Source: Panicum virgatum
Lineage: Eukaryota > Streptophyta > Magnoliopsida > Poales > Poaceae
Direction of reading: 5' to 3'
Assembly: GCF_016808335.1 (NCBI RefSeq)
Contig: NC_053150.1
Span: 26,308,538 to 26,372,537, forward strand
DNA length: 64,000 nucleotides
Each line of letters opens with the position of its first letter. The stretch's first letter is position 1. Below, in pieces: positions 52,352 to 64,000 of this stretch. Under the pieces are notes generated by a model, which did not search any database, was not told where the DNA came from, and was given only the letters and a program-made list of their open reading frames with translations. The translations under genes were made by a program, and so were the position numbers.

Positions 52352-55300
52352 TGGTCCGTCGCATAGTGTTTGGGTACATTTGGGATCGTTCCATAACTGC
52401 ATGAAACTCGGTGCAAAACAGATTGAACTGGTGCAATTAAATCAAAAGTTCGTGCCACGAAGCCACGTTCGGATTTTTCGCAACGAACGCACCCAATCCG
52501 CCCCATTGGACCCTAAACTAATGTTTTGGTGCGTTGTATAGTGTTTGGGTGCATTTGGGATCATTTCGTAACTCCATGAAACTCGATGCAAAATAGGGTG
52601 AACTGGTGCAATTAATGCAAAAGTTCGTGCCACGAAGTCACGTCGGAATTTTTCGCAACGAACGCACCCAAAGTCAAGTTTTGGTATGTTTCATAGTGTT
52701 TGGGTTCATCTATTATCATTTCGTAACTTCATAAAACTCGGTGCAAAACGGTCTGAACTGGTGCAATTAATGCAAAAGTTTGTGCCACGAAGTCACGTCG
52801 GGATTTTTCACAACAAACGCACCCAATCCACCCCATTGGACCCTAAAGTCATGTTTTGGTATGTTTCATAGTGTTTGGGTTCATCTATTATCGTTTCGTA
52901 ACTGTATAAAACTCGGTGCAAAACGGTGTGAACTGGTGAAATTAATGCAAAAGTTCGTGCCACGAAGTCACGTCGGGATTTTTCACAACGAACGCACCCA
53001 ATCCACCACATTGGACCCTAAACTCATATTTTGGTGCGCTACATAGTGTTTGGGAGCATTTGGGATCGTTTCATAACTGCATGAAACTCAGTGCAAAACA
53101 GTGTGAACTTGTGCAATTAAAGCAAAAGTACGTGCCAGGAAGTCACGTCGGGATTTTTTACAATGAACGCACCCAATCCACTCCATTGGACCCTAAACTC
53201 ATGTTTTGGTGCGTTGTATAGTGTTTGGGTGCATTTGGGATCATTTCGTAAGTCCATGAAACTCGATGCAAAATAGGGTGAACTGGTGCAATTAATGCAA
53301 AAGTTCGTGCCACGAAGTCACGTCGGAATTTTTCGCATCGATCGCACCCAATCCACCCCATTGGACCCTAAAGTCATGTTTTGGTATGTTTCATAGTGTT
53401 TGGGTTCATCTATTATCGATTCGTAACTGCATAAAACTCGGTGCAAAACGGTGTGAACTGGTGCAATTAATGCAAAAGTTCGTGCCACGAAGTCACGTCG
53501 GGATTTTTCACAATGAACGAACCCAATCCACCACATTGGACCCTAAACTCATGTTTTGGTGCGCCGCATAGTTTTTGGGAGCATTTGGGATCATTTCATA
53601 ACTACATGAAACTCAGTGCAAAACAGTGTGAACTTGTGCAATTACTGCAAAAGTATGTGCCACAAAGTCACGTCGGGATCTTTTGGAACGAACGCACCCA
53701 ATCCACTCCATTGGACCCTAAACTCATGTTTTGGTGCGTTGCATAGTGTTGGGATGCATTCGGGATCATTTCGTAACCGCATGAAACTCGATGCAAAACA
53801 GGGTGAACTAGTGCAATTAATGCGAAAGTTCGTGCCACGAAATCACACTGGGATTTTTCTCTACCAACGCACCCAGTCCACCCCATTAAACCCTAAACTC
53901 ATGTTTGGTCCGTTGCATTGTGTTTGGGGTGCATTTGGGATCGTTTCATAACTGCAAGAAACTCGGTGCAAAACATAGTGAACTGGTGCAATTAATGCAA
54001 AATTTCGTGCCACGAAGTCATGTCAGGATTTTTCACCACGAACGCACCCAATCCACCACATTGGACCCTAAACTCATGTTTTGGTGCGCTGCATATTGTT
54101 TGGGAGCATTTGGGATCGTTTCGTAACTGCATGAAACTCAGTGCAAAACAGTGTGAACTGGTGCAATTAATGCAAAAGTACATGCCACGAAGTCACGTAG
54201 GGATTTTTTGCAACGAATGCACCCAATCCACTCCATTGGACCCTAAACTCATGTTTTGGTGTGTTGCATAGTGTTCGGGTGCATTCGGGATCGTTTCGTA
54301 ACCGCACGAAACTGGATGCAAAACAGGGTGAACTAGTGCAATTAATGCGAAAGCTCGTGCCACGAAATCACGCCGGGATTTTTCTCTACGAACGCACCCA
54401 GTCCACCCCATTAGACCCTAAACTCATGTTTTGGTCCGTCGCATAGTGTTTGGGTACATTTGGGATCGTTCCATAACTGCATGAAACTCGGTGCAAAACA
54501 GATTGAACTGGTGCAATTAAATCAAAAGTTCGTGCCACGAAGCCACGTTCGGATTTTTCGCAACGAACGCACCCAATCCGCCCCATTGGACCCTAAACTA
54601 ATGTTTTGGTGCGTTGTATAGTGTTTGGGTGCATTTGGGATCATTTCGTAACTCCATGAAACTCGATGCAAAATAGGGTGAACTGGTGCAATTAATGCAA
54701 AAGTTCGTGCCACGAAGTCACGTCGGAATTTTTCGCAACGAACGCACCCAAAGTCATGTTTTGGTATGTTTCATAGTGTTTGGGTTCATCTATTATCATT
54801 TCGTAACTTCATAAAACTCGGTGCAAAACGGTCTGAACTGGTGCAATTAATGCAAAAGTTTGTGCCACGAAGTCACGTCGGGATTTTTCACAACGAACGC
54901 ACCCAATCCACCCCATTGGACCCTAAAGTCATGTTTTGGTATGTTTCATAGTGTTTGGGTTCATCTATTATCGTTTCGTAACTGTATAAAACTCGGTGCA
55001 AAACGGTGTGAACTGGTGAAATTAATGCAAAAGTTCGTGCCACGAAGTCACGTCGGGATTTTTCACAACGAACGCACCCAATCCACCACATTGGACCCTA
55101 AACTCATATTTTGGTGCGCTACATAGTGTTTGGGAGCATTTGGGATCGTTTCATAACTGCATGAAACTCAGTGCAAAACAGTGTGAACTTGTGCAATTAA
55201 AGCAAAAGTACGTGCCAGGAAGTCACGTCGGGATTTTTTACAATGAACGCACCCAATCCACTCCATTGGACCCTAAACTCATGTTTTGGTGCGTTGTATA

Positions 55301-58300
55301 GTGTTTGGGTGCATTTGGGATCATTTCGTAAGTCCATGAAACTCGATGCAAAATAGGGTGAACTGGTGCAATTAATGCAAAAGTTCGTGCCACGAAGTCA
55401 CGTCGGAATTTTTCGCATCGATCGCACCCAATCCACCCCATTGGACCCTAAAGTCATGTTTTGGTATGTTTCATAGTGTTTGGGTTCATCTATTATCGAT
55501 TCATAACTGCATAAAACTCGGTGCAAAACGGTGTGAACTGGTGCAATTAATGCAAAAGTTCGTGCCACGAAGTCACGTCGGGATTTTTCACAATGAACGA
55601 ACCCAATCCACCACATTGGACCCTAAACTCATGTTTTGGTGCGCTGCATAGTTTTTGGGAGCATTTGGGATCATTTCATAACTACATGAAACTCAGTGCA
55701 AAACAGTGTGAACTTGTGCAATTACTGCAAAAGTATGTGCCACAAAGTCACGTCGGGATCTTTTGGAACGAACGCACCCAATCCACTCCATTGGACCCTA
55801 AACTCATGTTTTGGTGCGTTGCATAGTGTTGGGATGCATTCGGGATCATTTCGTAACCGCATGAAACTCGATGCAAAACAGGGTGAACTAGTGCAATTAA
55901 TGCGAAAGTTCGTGCCACGAAATCAAACTGGGATTTTTCTCTACCAACGCACCCAGTCCACCCCATTAAACCCTAAACTCATGTTTGGTCCGTAGCATTG
56001 TGTTTGGGGTGCATTTGGGATCGTTTCATAACTGCAAGAAACTCGGTGCAAAACATAGTGAACTGGTGCAATTAATGCAAAATTTCGTGCCACGAAGTCA
56101 CGTCAGGATTTTTCACCACGAACGCACCCAATCCACCACATTGGACCCTAAACTCATGTTTTGGTGCGCTGCATATTGTTTGGGAGCATTTGGGATCGTT
56201 TCGTAACTGCATGAAACTCAGTGCAAAACAGTGTGAACTGGTGCAATTAATGCAAAAGTACATGCCACGAAGTCACGTAGGGATTTTTTGCAACGAACGC
56301 ACCCAATCCACTCCATTGGACCCTAAACTCATGTTTTGGTGTGTTGCATAGTGTTCGGGTGCATTCGGGATCGTTTCGTAACCGCACGAAACTGGATGCA
56401 AAACAGGGTGAACTAGTGCAATTAATGCGAAAGCTCGTGCCACGAAATCACGCCGGGATTTTTCTCTACGAACGCACCCAGTCCACCCCATTAGACCCTA
56501 AACTCATGTTTTGGTCCGTCGCATAGTGTTTGGGTACATTTGGGATCGTTCCATAACTGCATGAAACTCGGTGCAAAACAGATTGAACTGGTGCAATTAA
56601 ATCAAAAGTTCGTGCCACGAAGCCACGTTCGGATTTTTCGCAACGAACGCACCCAATCCGCCCCATTGGACCCTAAACTAATGTTTTGGTGCGTTGTATA
56701 GTGTTTGGGTGCATTTGGGATCATTTCGTAACTCCATGAAACTCGATGCAAAATAGGGTGAACTGGTGCAATTAATGCAAAAGTTCGTGCCACGAAGTCA
56801 CGTCGCAATTTTTCGCAACGAACGCACCCAAAGTCATGTTTTGGTATGTTTCATAGTGTTTGGGTTCATCTATTATCATTTCGTAACTTCATAAAACTCG
56901 GTGCAAAACGGTCTGAACTGGTGCAATTAATGCAAAAGTTTGTGCCACGAAGTCACGTCGGGATTTTTCACAACGAACGCACCCAATCCACCCCATTGGA
57001 CCCTAAAGTCATGTTTTGGTATGTTTCATAGTGTTTGGGTTCATCTATTATCGTTTCGTAACTGTATAAAACTCGGTGCAAAACGGTGTGAACTGGTGAA
57101 ATTAATGCAAAAGTTCGTGCCACGAAGTCACGTCGGGATTTTTCACAACGAACGCACCCAATCCACCACATTGGACCCTAAACTCATATTTTGGTGCGCT
57201 ACATAGTGTTTGGGAGCATTTGGGATCGTTTCATAACTGCATGAAACTGAGTGCAAAACAGTGTGAACTTGTGCAATTAAAGCAAAAGTACGTGCCAGGA
57301 AGTCACGTCGGGATTTTTTACAATGAACGCACCCAATCCACTCCATTGGACCCTAAACTCATGTTTTGGTGCGTTGTATAGTGTTTGGGTGCATTTGGGA
57401 TCATTTCGTAACTCCATGAAATTCGATGCAAAACAGGGTGAACTGGTGCAATTAATGCAAAAGTTCGGGCCACGAAGTCACGTCGGATTTTTTCGCATCG
57501 ATCGCACCCAATCCACCCCATTGGACCCTAAAGTCATGTTTTGGTATGTTTCATAGTGTTTGGGTTCATCTATTATCGATTCGTAACTGCATAAAACTCG
57601 GTGCAAAACGGTGTGAACTGGTGCAATTAATGCAAAAGTTCGTGCCACGAAGTCACGTCGGGATTTTTCACAATGAACGAACCCAATCCACCACATTGGA
57701 CCCTAAACTCATGTTTTGGTGCGCTGCATAGTTTTTGGGAGCATTTGGGATCATTTCATAACTACATGAAACTCAGTGCAAAACAGTGTGAACTTGTGCA
57801 ATTACTGCAAAAGTATGTGCCACAAAGTCACGTCGGGATTTTTTGGAACGAACGCACCCAATCTACTCCATTGGACCCTAAACTCATGTTTTGGTGCGTT
57901 GCATAGTGTTGGGATGCATTCGGGATCGTTTCATAACCGCATGAAACTCGATGCAAAACAGGGTGAACTAGTGCAATTAATGCGAAAGTTCGTGCCACGA
58001 AATCACACTGGGATTTTTCTCTACCAACGCACCCAGTCCACCCCATTAAACCCTAAACTCATGTTTGGTCCGTAGCATTGTGTTTGGGTGCATTTGGGAT
58101 CGTTTCATAACTGCAAGAAACTCGGTGCAAAACATAGTGAACTGGTGCAATTAATGCAAAATTTCGTGCCACGAAGTCACGTCAGGATTTTTCACAACGA
58201 ACACACCCAATCCACCACATTGGACCCTAAACTCATGTTTTGGTGCGCTGCATAGTGTTTGGGAGCATTTGGGATCGTTTCGTAACTGCATGAAACTCAG

Positions 58301-61300
58301 TGCAAAACAGTGTGACCCGGTGCAATTAATGCAAAAGTACATGCCACGAAGTAACGTAGGGATTTTTTGCAACGAACGCACCCAATCCACTCCATTGGAC
58401 CCTAAACTCATGTTTTGATGTGTTGCATAGTGTTCGGGTGCATTCGGGATCGTTTCGTAACCGCACGAAACTGGATGCAAAACAGGGTGAACTAGTGCAA
58501 TTAATGCGAAAGCTCGTGCCACGAAATCACGCCGGGATTTTTCTCTACGAACGCACCCAGTCCACCCCATTAGACCCTAAACTCATGTTTTGGTCCGTTG
58601 CATAGTGTTTGGGTACATTTGGGATCGTTCCATAACTGCATGAAACTCGGTGCAAAACAGATTGAACTGGTGCAATTAAATCAAAAGTTCGTGCCACGAA
58701 GCCACGTTCGGATTTTTCGCAACGAACGCACCCAATCCGCCCCATTGGACCCTAAACTCATGTTTTGGTGCGTTGTATAGTGTTTGGGTGCATTTGGGAT
58801 CATTTCGTAACTCCATGAAACTCGATGCAAAATAGGGTGAACTGGTGTAATTAATGCAAAAGTTCGTGCCACGAAGTCACGTCGGAATTTTTCGCAACGA
58901 ATGCACCCAAAGTCATGTTTTGGTATGTTTCATAGTGTTTGGGTTCATCTATTATCATTTCGTAACTTCATAAAACTCGGTGCAAAACGGTCTGAACTGG
59001 TGCAATTAATGCAAAAGTTTGTTCCACGAAGTCACGTCGGGATTTTTCACAACGAACGCACCCAATCCACCCCATTGGACCCTAAAGTCATGTTTTGGTA
59101 TGTTTCATAGTGTTTGGGTTCATCTATTATCGTTTCGTAACTGTATAAAACTCGGTGCAAAACGGTGTGAACTGGTGAAATTAATGCAAAAGTTCGTGCC
59201 ACGAAGTCACGTCGGGATTTTTCACAACGAACGCACCCAATCCACCACATTGGACCCTAAACTCATATATTGGTGCGCTGCATAGTGTTTGGGAGCATTT
59301 GGGATCGTTTCATAACTGCATGAAACTCAGTGCAAAACAGTGTGAACTTGTGCAATTAAAGCAAAAGTTCGTGCCAGCAAGTCACGTCGGGATTTTTTAC
59401 AATGAACGCACCCAATCCACTCCATTGGACCCTAAACTCATGTTTTGGTGCGTTGTATAGTGTTTGGGTGCATTTGGGATCATTTCGTAACTCCATGAAA
59501 CTCGATGCAAAATAGGGTGAACTGGTGCAATTAATGCAAAAGTTCGTGCCACGAAGTCACGTCGGAATTTTTCGCATCGATCGCTCCCAATCCACCCCAT
59601 TGGACCCTAAAGTCATGTTTTGGTATGTTTCATAGTGTTTGGGTTCATCTATTATCGATTCGTAACTGCATAAAACTCGGTGCAAAACGGTGTGAACTGG
59701 TGCAATTAATGCAAAAGTTCGTGCCACGAAGTCACGTCGGGATTTTTCACAATGAACGAACCCAATCCACCACATTGGACCCTAAACTCATGTTTTGGTG
59801 CGCTGCATAGTTTTTGGGAGCATTTGGGATCGTTTCATAACTACTTGAAACTCAGTGCAAAACAGTGTGAACTTGTGCAATTACTGCAAAAGTATGTGCC
59901 ACAAAGTCACGTCGGGATTTTTTGGAACGAACGCACCCAATCCACTCCATTGGACCCTAAACTCATGTTTTGGTGCGTTGCGTAGTGTTGGGATGCATTC
60001 GGGATCGTTTCGTAACCGCATGAAACTCGATGCAAAACAGGGTGAACTAGTGCAATTAATGCGAAAGTTCGTGCCACGAAATCACACTGGGATTTTTCTC
60101 TACCAACGCACCCAGTCCACTCCATTAAACCCTAAACTCATGTTTGGTCCGTAGCATTGTGTTTGGGTGCATTTGGGATCGTTTCATAACTGCAAGAAAC
60201 TCGGTGCAAAACATAGTGAACTGGTGCAATTAATGCAAAATTTCGTGCCACGAAGTCACGTCAGGATTTTTCACAACGAACGCACCCAATCCACCACATT
60301 GGACCCTAAACTCATGTTTTGGTGCGCTGCATAGTGTTTGGGAGCATTTGGGATCGTTTCGTAACTGCATGAAACTCAGTGCAAAACAGTGTGAACTGGT
60401 GCAATTAATGCAAAAGTACATGCCACGAAGTCACGTAGGCATTATTTGCAAAGAACGCACCCAATCCACTCCATTGGACCCTAAACTCATGTTTTGGTGT
60501 GTTGTATAGTGTTCGGGTGCATTCGGGATCGTTTCGTAACCGCACGAAACTGGATGCAAAACAGGGTGAACTAGTGCAATTAATGCGAAAGCTCGTGCCA
60601 CGAAATCACGCCGGGATTTTTCTCGACGAACGCACCCAGTCCACCCCATTAGACCCTAAACTCATGTTTTGGTCCGTTGCATAGTGTTTGGGTGCATTTG
60701 GGATCGTTCCATAACTGCATGAAACTCGGTGCAAAACAGATTGAACTGGTGCAATTAAATCAAAAGTTTGTGCCACGAAGCCACGTTCGGATTTTTCTCA
60801 ACGAACGCACCCAATCCGCCCCATTGGACCCTAAACTCATGTTTTGGTGCGTTGTAGAGTGTTTGGGTGCATTTGGGATCATTTCGTAACTCCATGAAAC
60901 TCGATGCAAAATAGGGTGAACTGGTGCAATTAATGCAAAAGTTCGTGCCACGAAGTCACGTCGGAATTTTTCGCAACGAATGCACCCAAAGTCATGTTTT
61001 GGTATGTTTCATAGTGTTTGGGTTCATCTATTATCATTTCGTAACTTCATAAAACTCGGTGCAAAACGGTCTGAACTAGTGCAATTAATGCAAAAGTTTG
61101 TGCCACGAAGTCACGTCGGGATTTTTCACAACGAACGCACCCAATCCACCCCAATGGACCCTAAAGTCATGTTTTGGTATGTTTCATAGTGTTTGGGTTC
61201 ATCTATTATCGTTTCGTAACTGTATAAAACTCGGTGCAAAACGGTGCGAACTGGTGAAATTAATGCAAAAGTTCGTGCCACGAAGTCACGTCGGGATTTT

Positions 61301-64000
61301 TCACAACGAACGCACCCAATCCACCACATTGGACCCTAAACTCATATTTTGGTGCGCTGCATAGTGTTTGGGAGCATTTGGGATTGTTTCATAACTGCAT
61401 GAAACTCAGTGCAAAACAGTGTGAACTTGTGCAATTAAAGCAAAAGTTCGTGCCAGGAAGTCACGTCGGGATTTTTTACAATGAACGCACCCAATCCACT
61501 CCATTGGACCCTAAACTCATGTTTTGGTGCGTTGTATAGTGTTTGGGTGCATTTGGGATCATTTCGTAACTCCATGAAACTCGATGCAAAATAGGGTGAA
61601 CTGGTGCAATTAATGCAAAAGTTCGTGCCACGAAGTCACGTCGGAATTTTTCGCATCGATTGCACCCAATCCACCCCATTGGACCCTAAAGTCATGTTTT
61701 GGTATGTTTCATAGTGTTTGGGTTCATCTATTATCGATTCGTAACTGCATAAAACTCGGTGCAAAACGGTGTGAACTGGTGCAATTAATGCAAAAATTCG
61801 TGCCACGAAGTCACGTCGGGATTTTTCAGAATGAACGAACCCAATCCACCACATTGGACCCTAAACTCATGTTTTGGTGCGCTGCATAGTTTTTGGGAGC
61901 ATTTGGGATCGTTTCATAACTACATGAAACTCAGTGCAAAACAGTGTGAACTTGTGCAATTACTGCAAAAGTATGTGCCACAAAGTCACGTCGGGATTTT
62001 TTGGAACGAACGCACCCAATCCACTCCATTGGACCCTAAACTCATGTTTTGGTGCGTTGCATAGTGTTGGGATGCATTCGGGATCGTTTCGTAACCGCAT
62101 GAAACTCGATGCAAAACAGGGTGAACTAGTGCAATTAATGCGAAAGTTCGTGACACGAAATCACACTGGGATTTTTCTCTACCAACGCACCCAGTCCACC
62201 CCATTAAACCCTAAACTCATGTTTGGTCCGTAGCATTGTGTTTGGGTGCATTTGGGATCGTTTCATAACTGCAAGAAACTCGGTGCAAAACATAGTGAAC
62301 TGGTGCAATTAATGCAAAATTTCGTGCCACGAAGTCACGTCAGGATTTTTCACAAGGAACACACCCAATCCACCACATTGGACCCTAAACTCATGTTTTG
62401 GTGCGCTGCATAGTGTTTGGGAGCATTTGGGATCGTTTCGTAACTGCATGAAACTCAGTGCAAAACAGTGTGAACTGGTGCAATTAATGCAAAAGTACAT
62501 GCCACGAAGTCACGTAGGGATTATTTGCAAAGAACGCACCCAATCCACTCCATTGGACCCTAAACTCATGTTTTGGTGTGTTGTATAGTGTTCGGGTGCA
62601 TTCGGGATCGTTTCGTAACCGCACGAAACTGGATGCAAAACAGGGTGAACTAGTGCAATTAATGCGAAAGCTCGTGCCACGAAATCACGCCGGGATTTTT
62701 CTCTACGAACGCACCCAGTCCACCCCATTAGACCCTAAACTCATGTTTTGGTCCGTTGCATAGTGTTTGGGTGCATTTGGGATCGTTCCATAACTGCATG
62801 AAACTCGGTGCAAAACAGATTGAACTGGTGCAATTAAATCAAAAGTTTGTGCCACGAAGCCACGTTTGGATTTTTCGCAACGAACGTACCCAATCCGCCC
62901 CATTGGACCCTAAACTCATGTTTTGGTGCGTTGTAGAGTGCTTGGGTGCATTTGGGATCATTTCGTAACTCCATGAAACTCGATGCAAAATAGGGTGAAC
63001 TGGTGCAATTAATGCAAAAGTTCGTGCCACGAAGTCACGTCGGAATTTTTCACAACGAACGCACCCAAAGTCATGTTTTGGTATGTTTCATAGTGTTTGG
63101 GTCCATCTATTATCATTTCGTAACTTCATAAAACTCGGTGCAAACGGTCTGAACTGGTGCAATTAATGCAAAAGTTTGTGCCACGAAGTCACGTCGGGAT
63201 TTTTCACAACGAACACACCCAATCCACCCCATTGGACCCTAAAGTCATGTTTTGGTATGTTTCATAGTGTTTGGGTTCATCTATTATCGTTTCGTAACTG
63301 TATAAAACTCGGTGCAAAACGGTGCGAACTGGTGAAATTAATGCAAAAGTTCGTGCCACGAAGTCACGTCGGGATTTTTCACAACGAACGCACCCAATCC
63401 ACCACATTGGACCCTAAACTCATATTTTGGTGCGCTGCATAGTGTTTGGGAGCATTTGGGATCGTTTCATAACTGCATGAAACTCAGTGCAAAACAGTGT
63501 GAACTTGTGCAATTAAAGCAAAAGTTCGTGCCAGCAAGTCACGTCGGGATTTTTTACAATGAACGCACCCAATCCACTCCATTGGACCCTAAACTCATGT
63601 TTTGGTGCGTTGTATAGTGTTTGGGTGCATTTGGGATCATTTCGTAACTCCATGAAACTCGATGCAAAATAGGGTGAACTGGTGCAATTAATGCAAAAGT
63701 TCGTGCCACGAAGTCACGTCGGAATTTTTCGCATCGATCGCACCCAATCCACCCCATTGGACCCTAAAGTCATGTTTTGGTATGTTTCATAGTGTTTGGG
63801 TTCATCTATTATCGATTCGTAACTGCATAAAACTCGGTGCAAAACGGTGTGAACTGGTGCAATTAATGCAAAAGTTCGTGCCACGAAGTCACGTCGGGAT
63901 TTTTCACAATGAACGAACCCAATCCACCACATTGGACCCTAAACTCATGTTTTGGTATGCTGCATAGTTTTTGGGAGCATTTGGGTTCGTTTCATAACTA
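51970..64000 (+). repeat. 12-monomer HOR, 2,080-bp unit, about 5.8 copies, cut by window end
   Basis: Landmarks recur at 2,080, 2,080, 2,079, 2,079 and 2,079 bp. A unit-specific junction CGCACCCA/AAGTCA lies at 52,670, 54,750, 56,830, 58,909, 60,988 and 63,067. There 20 bp of the monomer (AATCCACCCCATTGGACCCT) are missing, which explains 2,080 instead of 12 x 175 = 2,100. The change to 2,079 is loss of one G in GTGTTTGGGGTGC between the copies near 56,010 and 58,083. Units are very similar but each has scattered private changes, so this array is somewhat older than the 1,399-bp one. It extends beyond the window. Confidence 0.93.

Larger units (their letters stand above)
47841..64000 (+). repeat. 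Same ~175-bp satellite array, right of the LTR insertion
   Basis: The same satellite continues in the same orientation and phase after the solo LTR: the monomer broken at 46,877 resumes at 47,846. This part holds several HOR families (3-mer, monomer duplication, 4-mer, 12-mer) and runs off the right edge. Many monomers here carry GGGAGCATTTGGG in place of the GGGTGCATTTGGG usual further left, and TTCATCTATTATCG in place of TTCATCTGTTATCA, so this side has its own monomer variants. No other mobile element, gene or RNA is visible. Confidence 0.93.

Noticed and set aside
1..64000. A CRISPR array
   Set aside because: The repeat is ~175 bp with no short repeat and unique-spacer layout, and no cas gene is present.
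1..64000. Ribosomal DNA spacer or 5S rDNA repeats
   Set aside because: No rRNA, promoter or terminator element is seen within the monomers, and the monomer words match centromeric satellites better.
1..64000. Interstitial telomere array
   Set aside because: CCCTAAA occurs once per monomer, never in tandem.
1..64000. A previously undescribed multi-gene system
   Set aside because: There are no genes outside the solo LTR remnant, so nothing in the sequence supports such a claim.

Overview
The window is almost wholly satellite DNA. About 63.0 of 64.0 kb is a head-to-tail tandem array of a ~175-bp monomer, roughly 360 copies, all in the same orientation. I found no protein-coding gene, tRNA, rRNA or CRISPR array. 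The many 60-190 codon open frames on both strands are by-products of one repeat read over and over: their 'proteins' repeat the same words, and 175 is not a multiple of three.

The organism is most likely a grass. Read on the minus strand, the monomer shares several words in the same order with the rice CentO and maize CentC centromeric satellites as I remember them (ATTGGGTGCGTTCGT, then ACTTCGTG, CGAACTTTTG and a TTAAT core). At ~175 bp it is longer than CentO (~155) or CentC (~156), so this is probably a related centromeric satellite of another grass, perhaps a panicoid such as switchgrass. The species is a guess. Centromere function cannot be shown from sequence alone.

The monomers are organised into successive blocks of higher-order repeats (HORs), each with its own period. 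0-3.5 kb: 1,738 bp (10-mer), two copies, followed by partial copies with an 865-bp 5-mer step. 4.9-7.9 kb: mosaic. 7.9-13.2 kb: ~2,803 bp (16-mer), about 1.9 copies. 13.2-16.9 kb: mosaic. 16.9-21.0 kb: unit size shifting between about 6 and 9 monomers. 21.0-24.6 kb: 1,050 bp (6-mer). 24.6-27.1 kb: a relative of the first block. 27.1-31.8 kb: 1,569 bp (9-mer), three copies. 31.8-33.6 kb: mosaic. 33.6-46.2 kb: 1,399 bp (8-mer), nine nearly identical copies. 46.2-49.2 kb: degenerate and mosaic monomers, interrupted by the retroelement. 49.2-50.6 kb: 526 bp (3-mer). 50.6-50.95 kb: a single-monomer duplication. 50.95-52.35 kb: 699 bp (4-mer), two copies. 51.97-64.0 kb: 2,080 bp (12-mer), about 5.8 copies, running off the window.

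The only non-satellite DNA is 963 bp at 46,878-47,840. It begins TGATG, ends CATCA, is flanked by a perfect 5-bp duplication ATAAC, and carries a TATA box. It is a solo LTR inserted into the satellite; removing it with one ATAAC copy restores a normal monomer.

The notable content is how the array evolves: nested HORs of many sizes, modules shared between distant blocks, unit-defining small deletions, and short dyad symmetries kept in the monomers. I do not see a novel gene system here.
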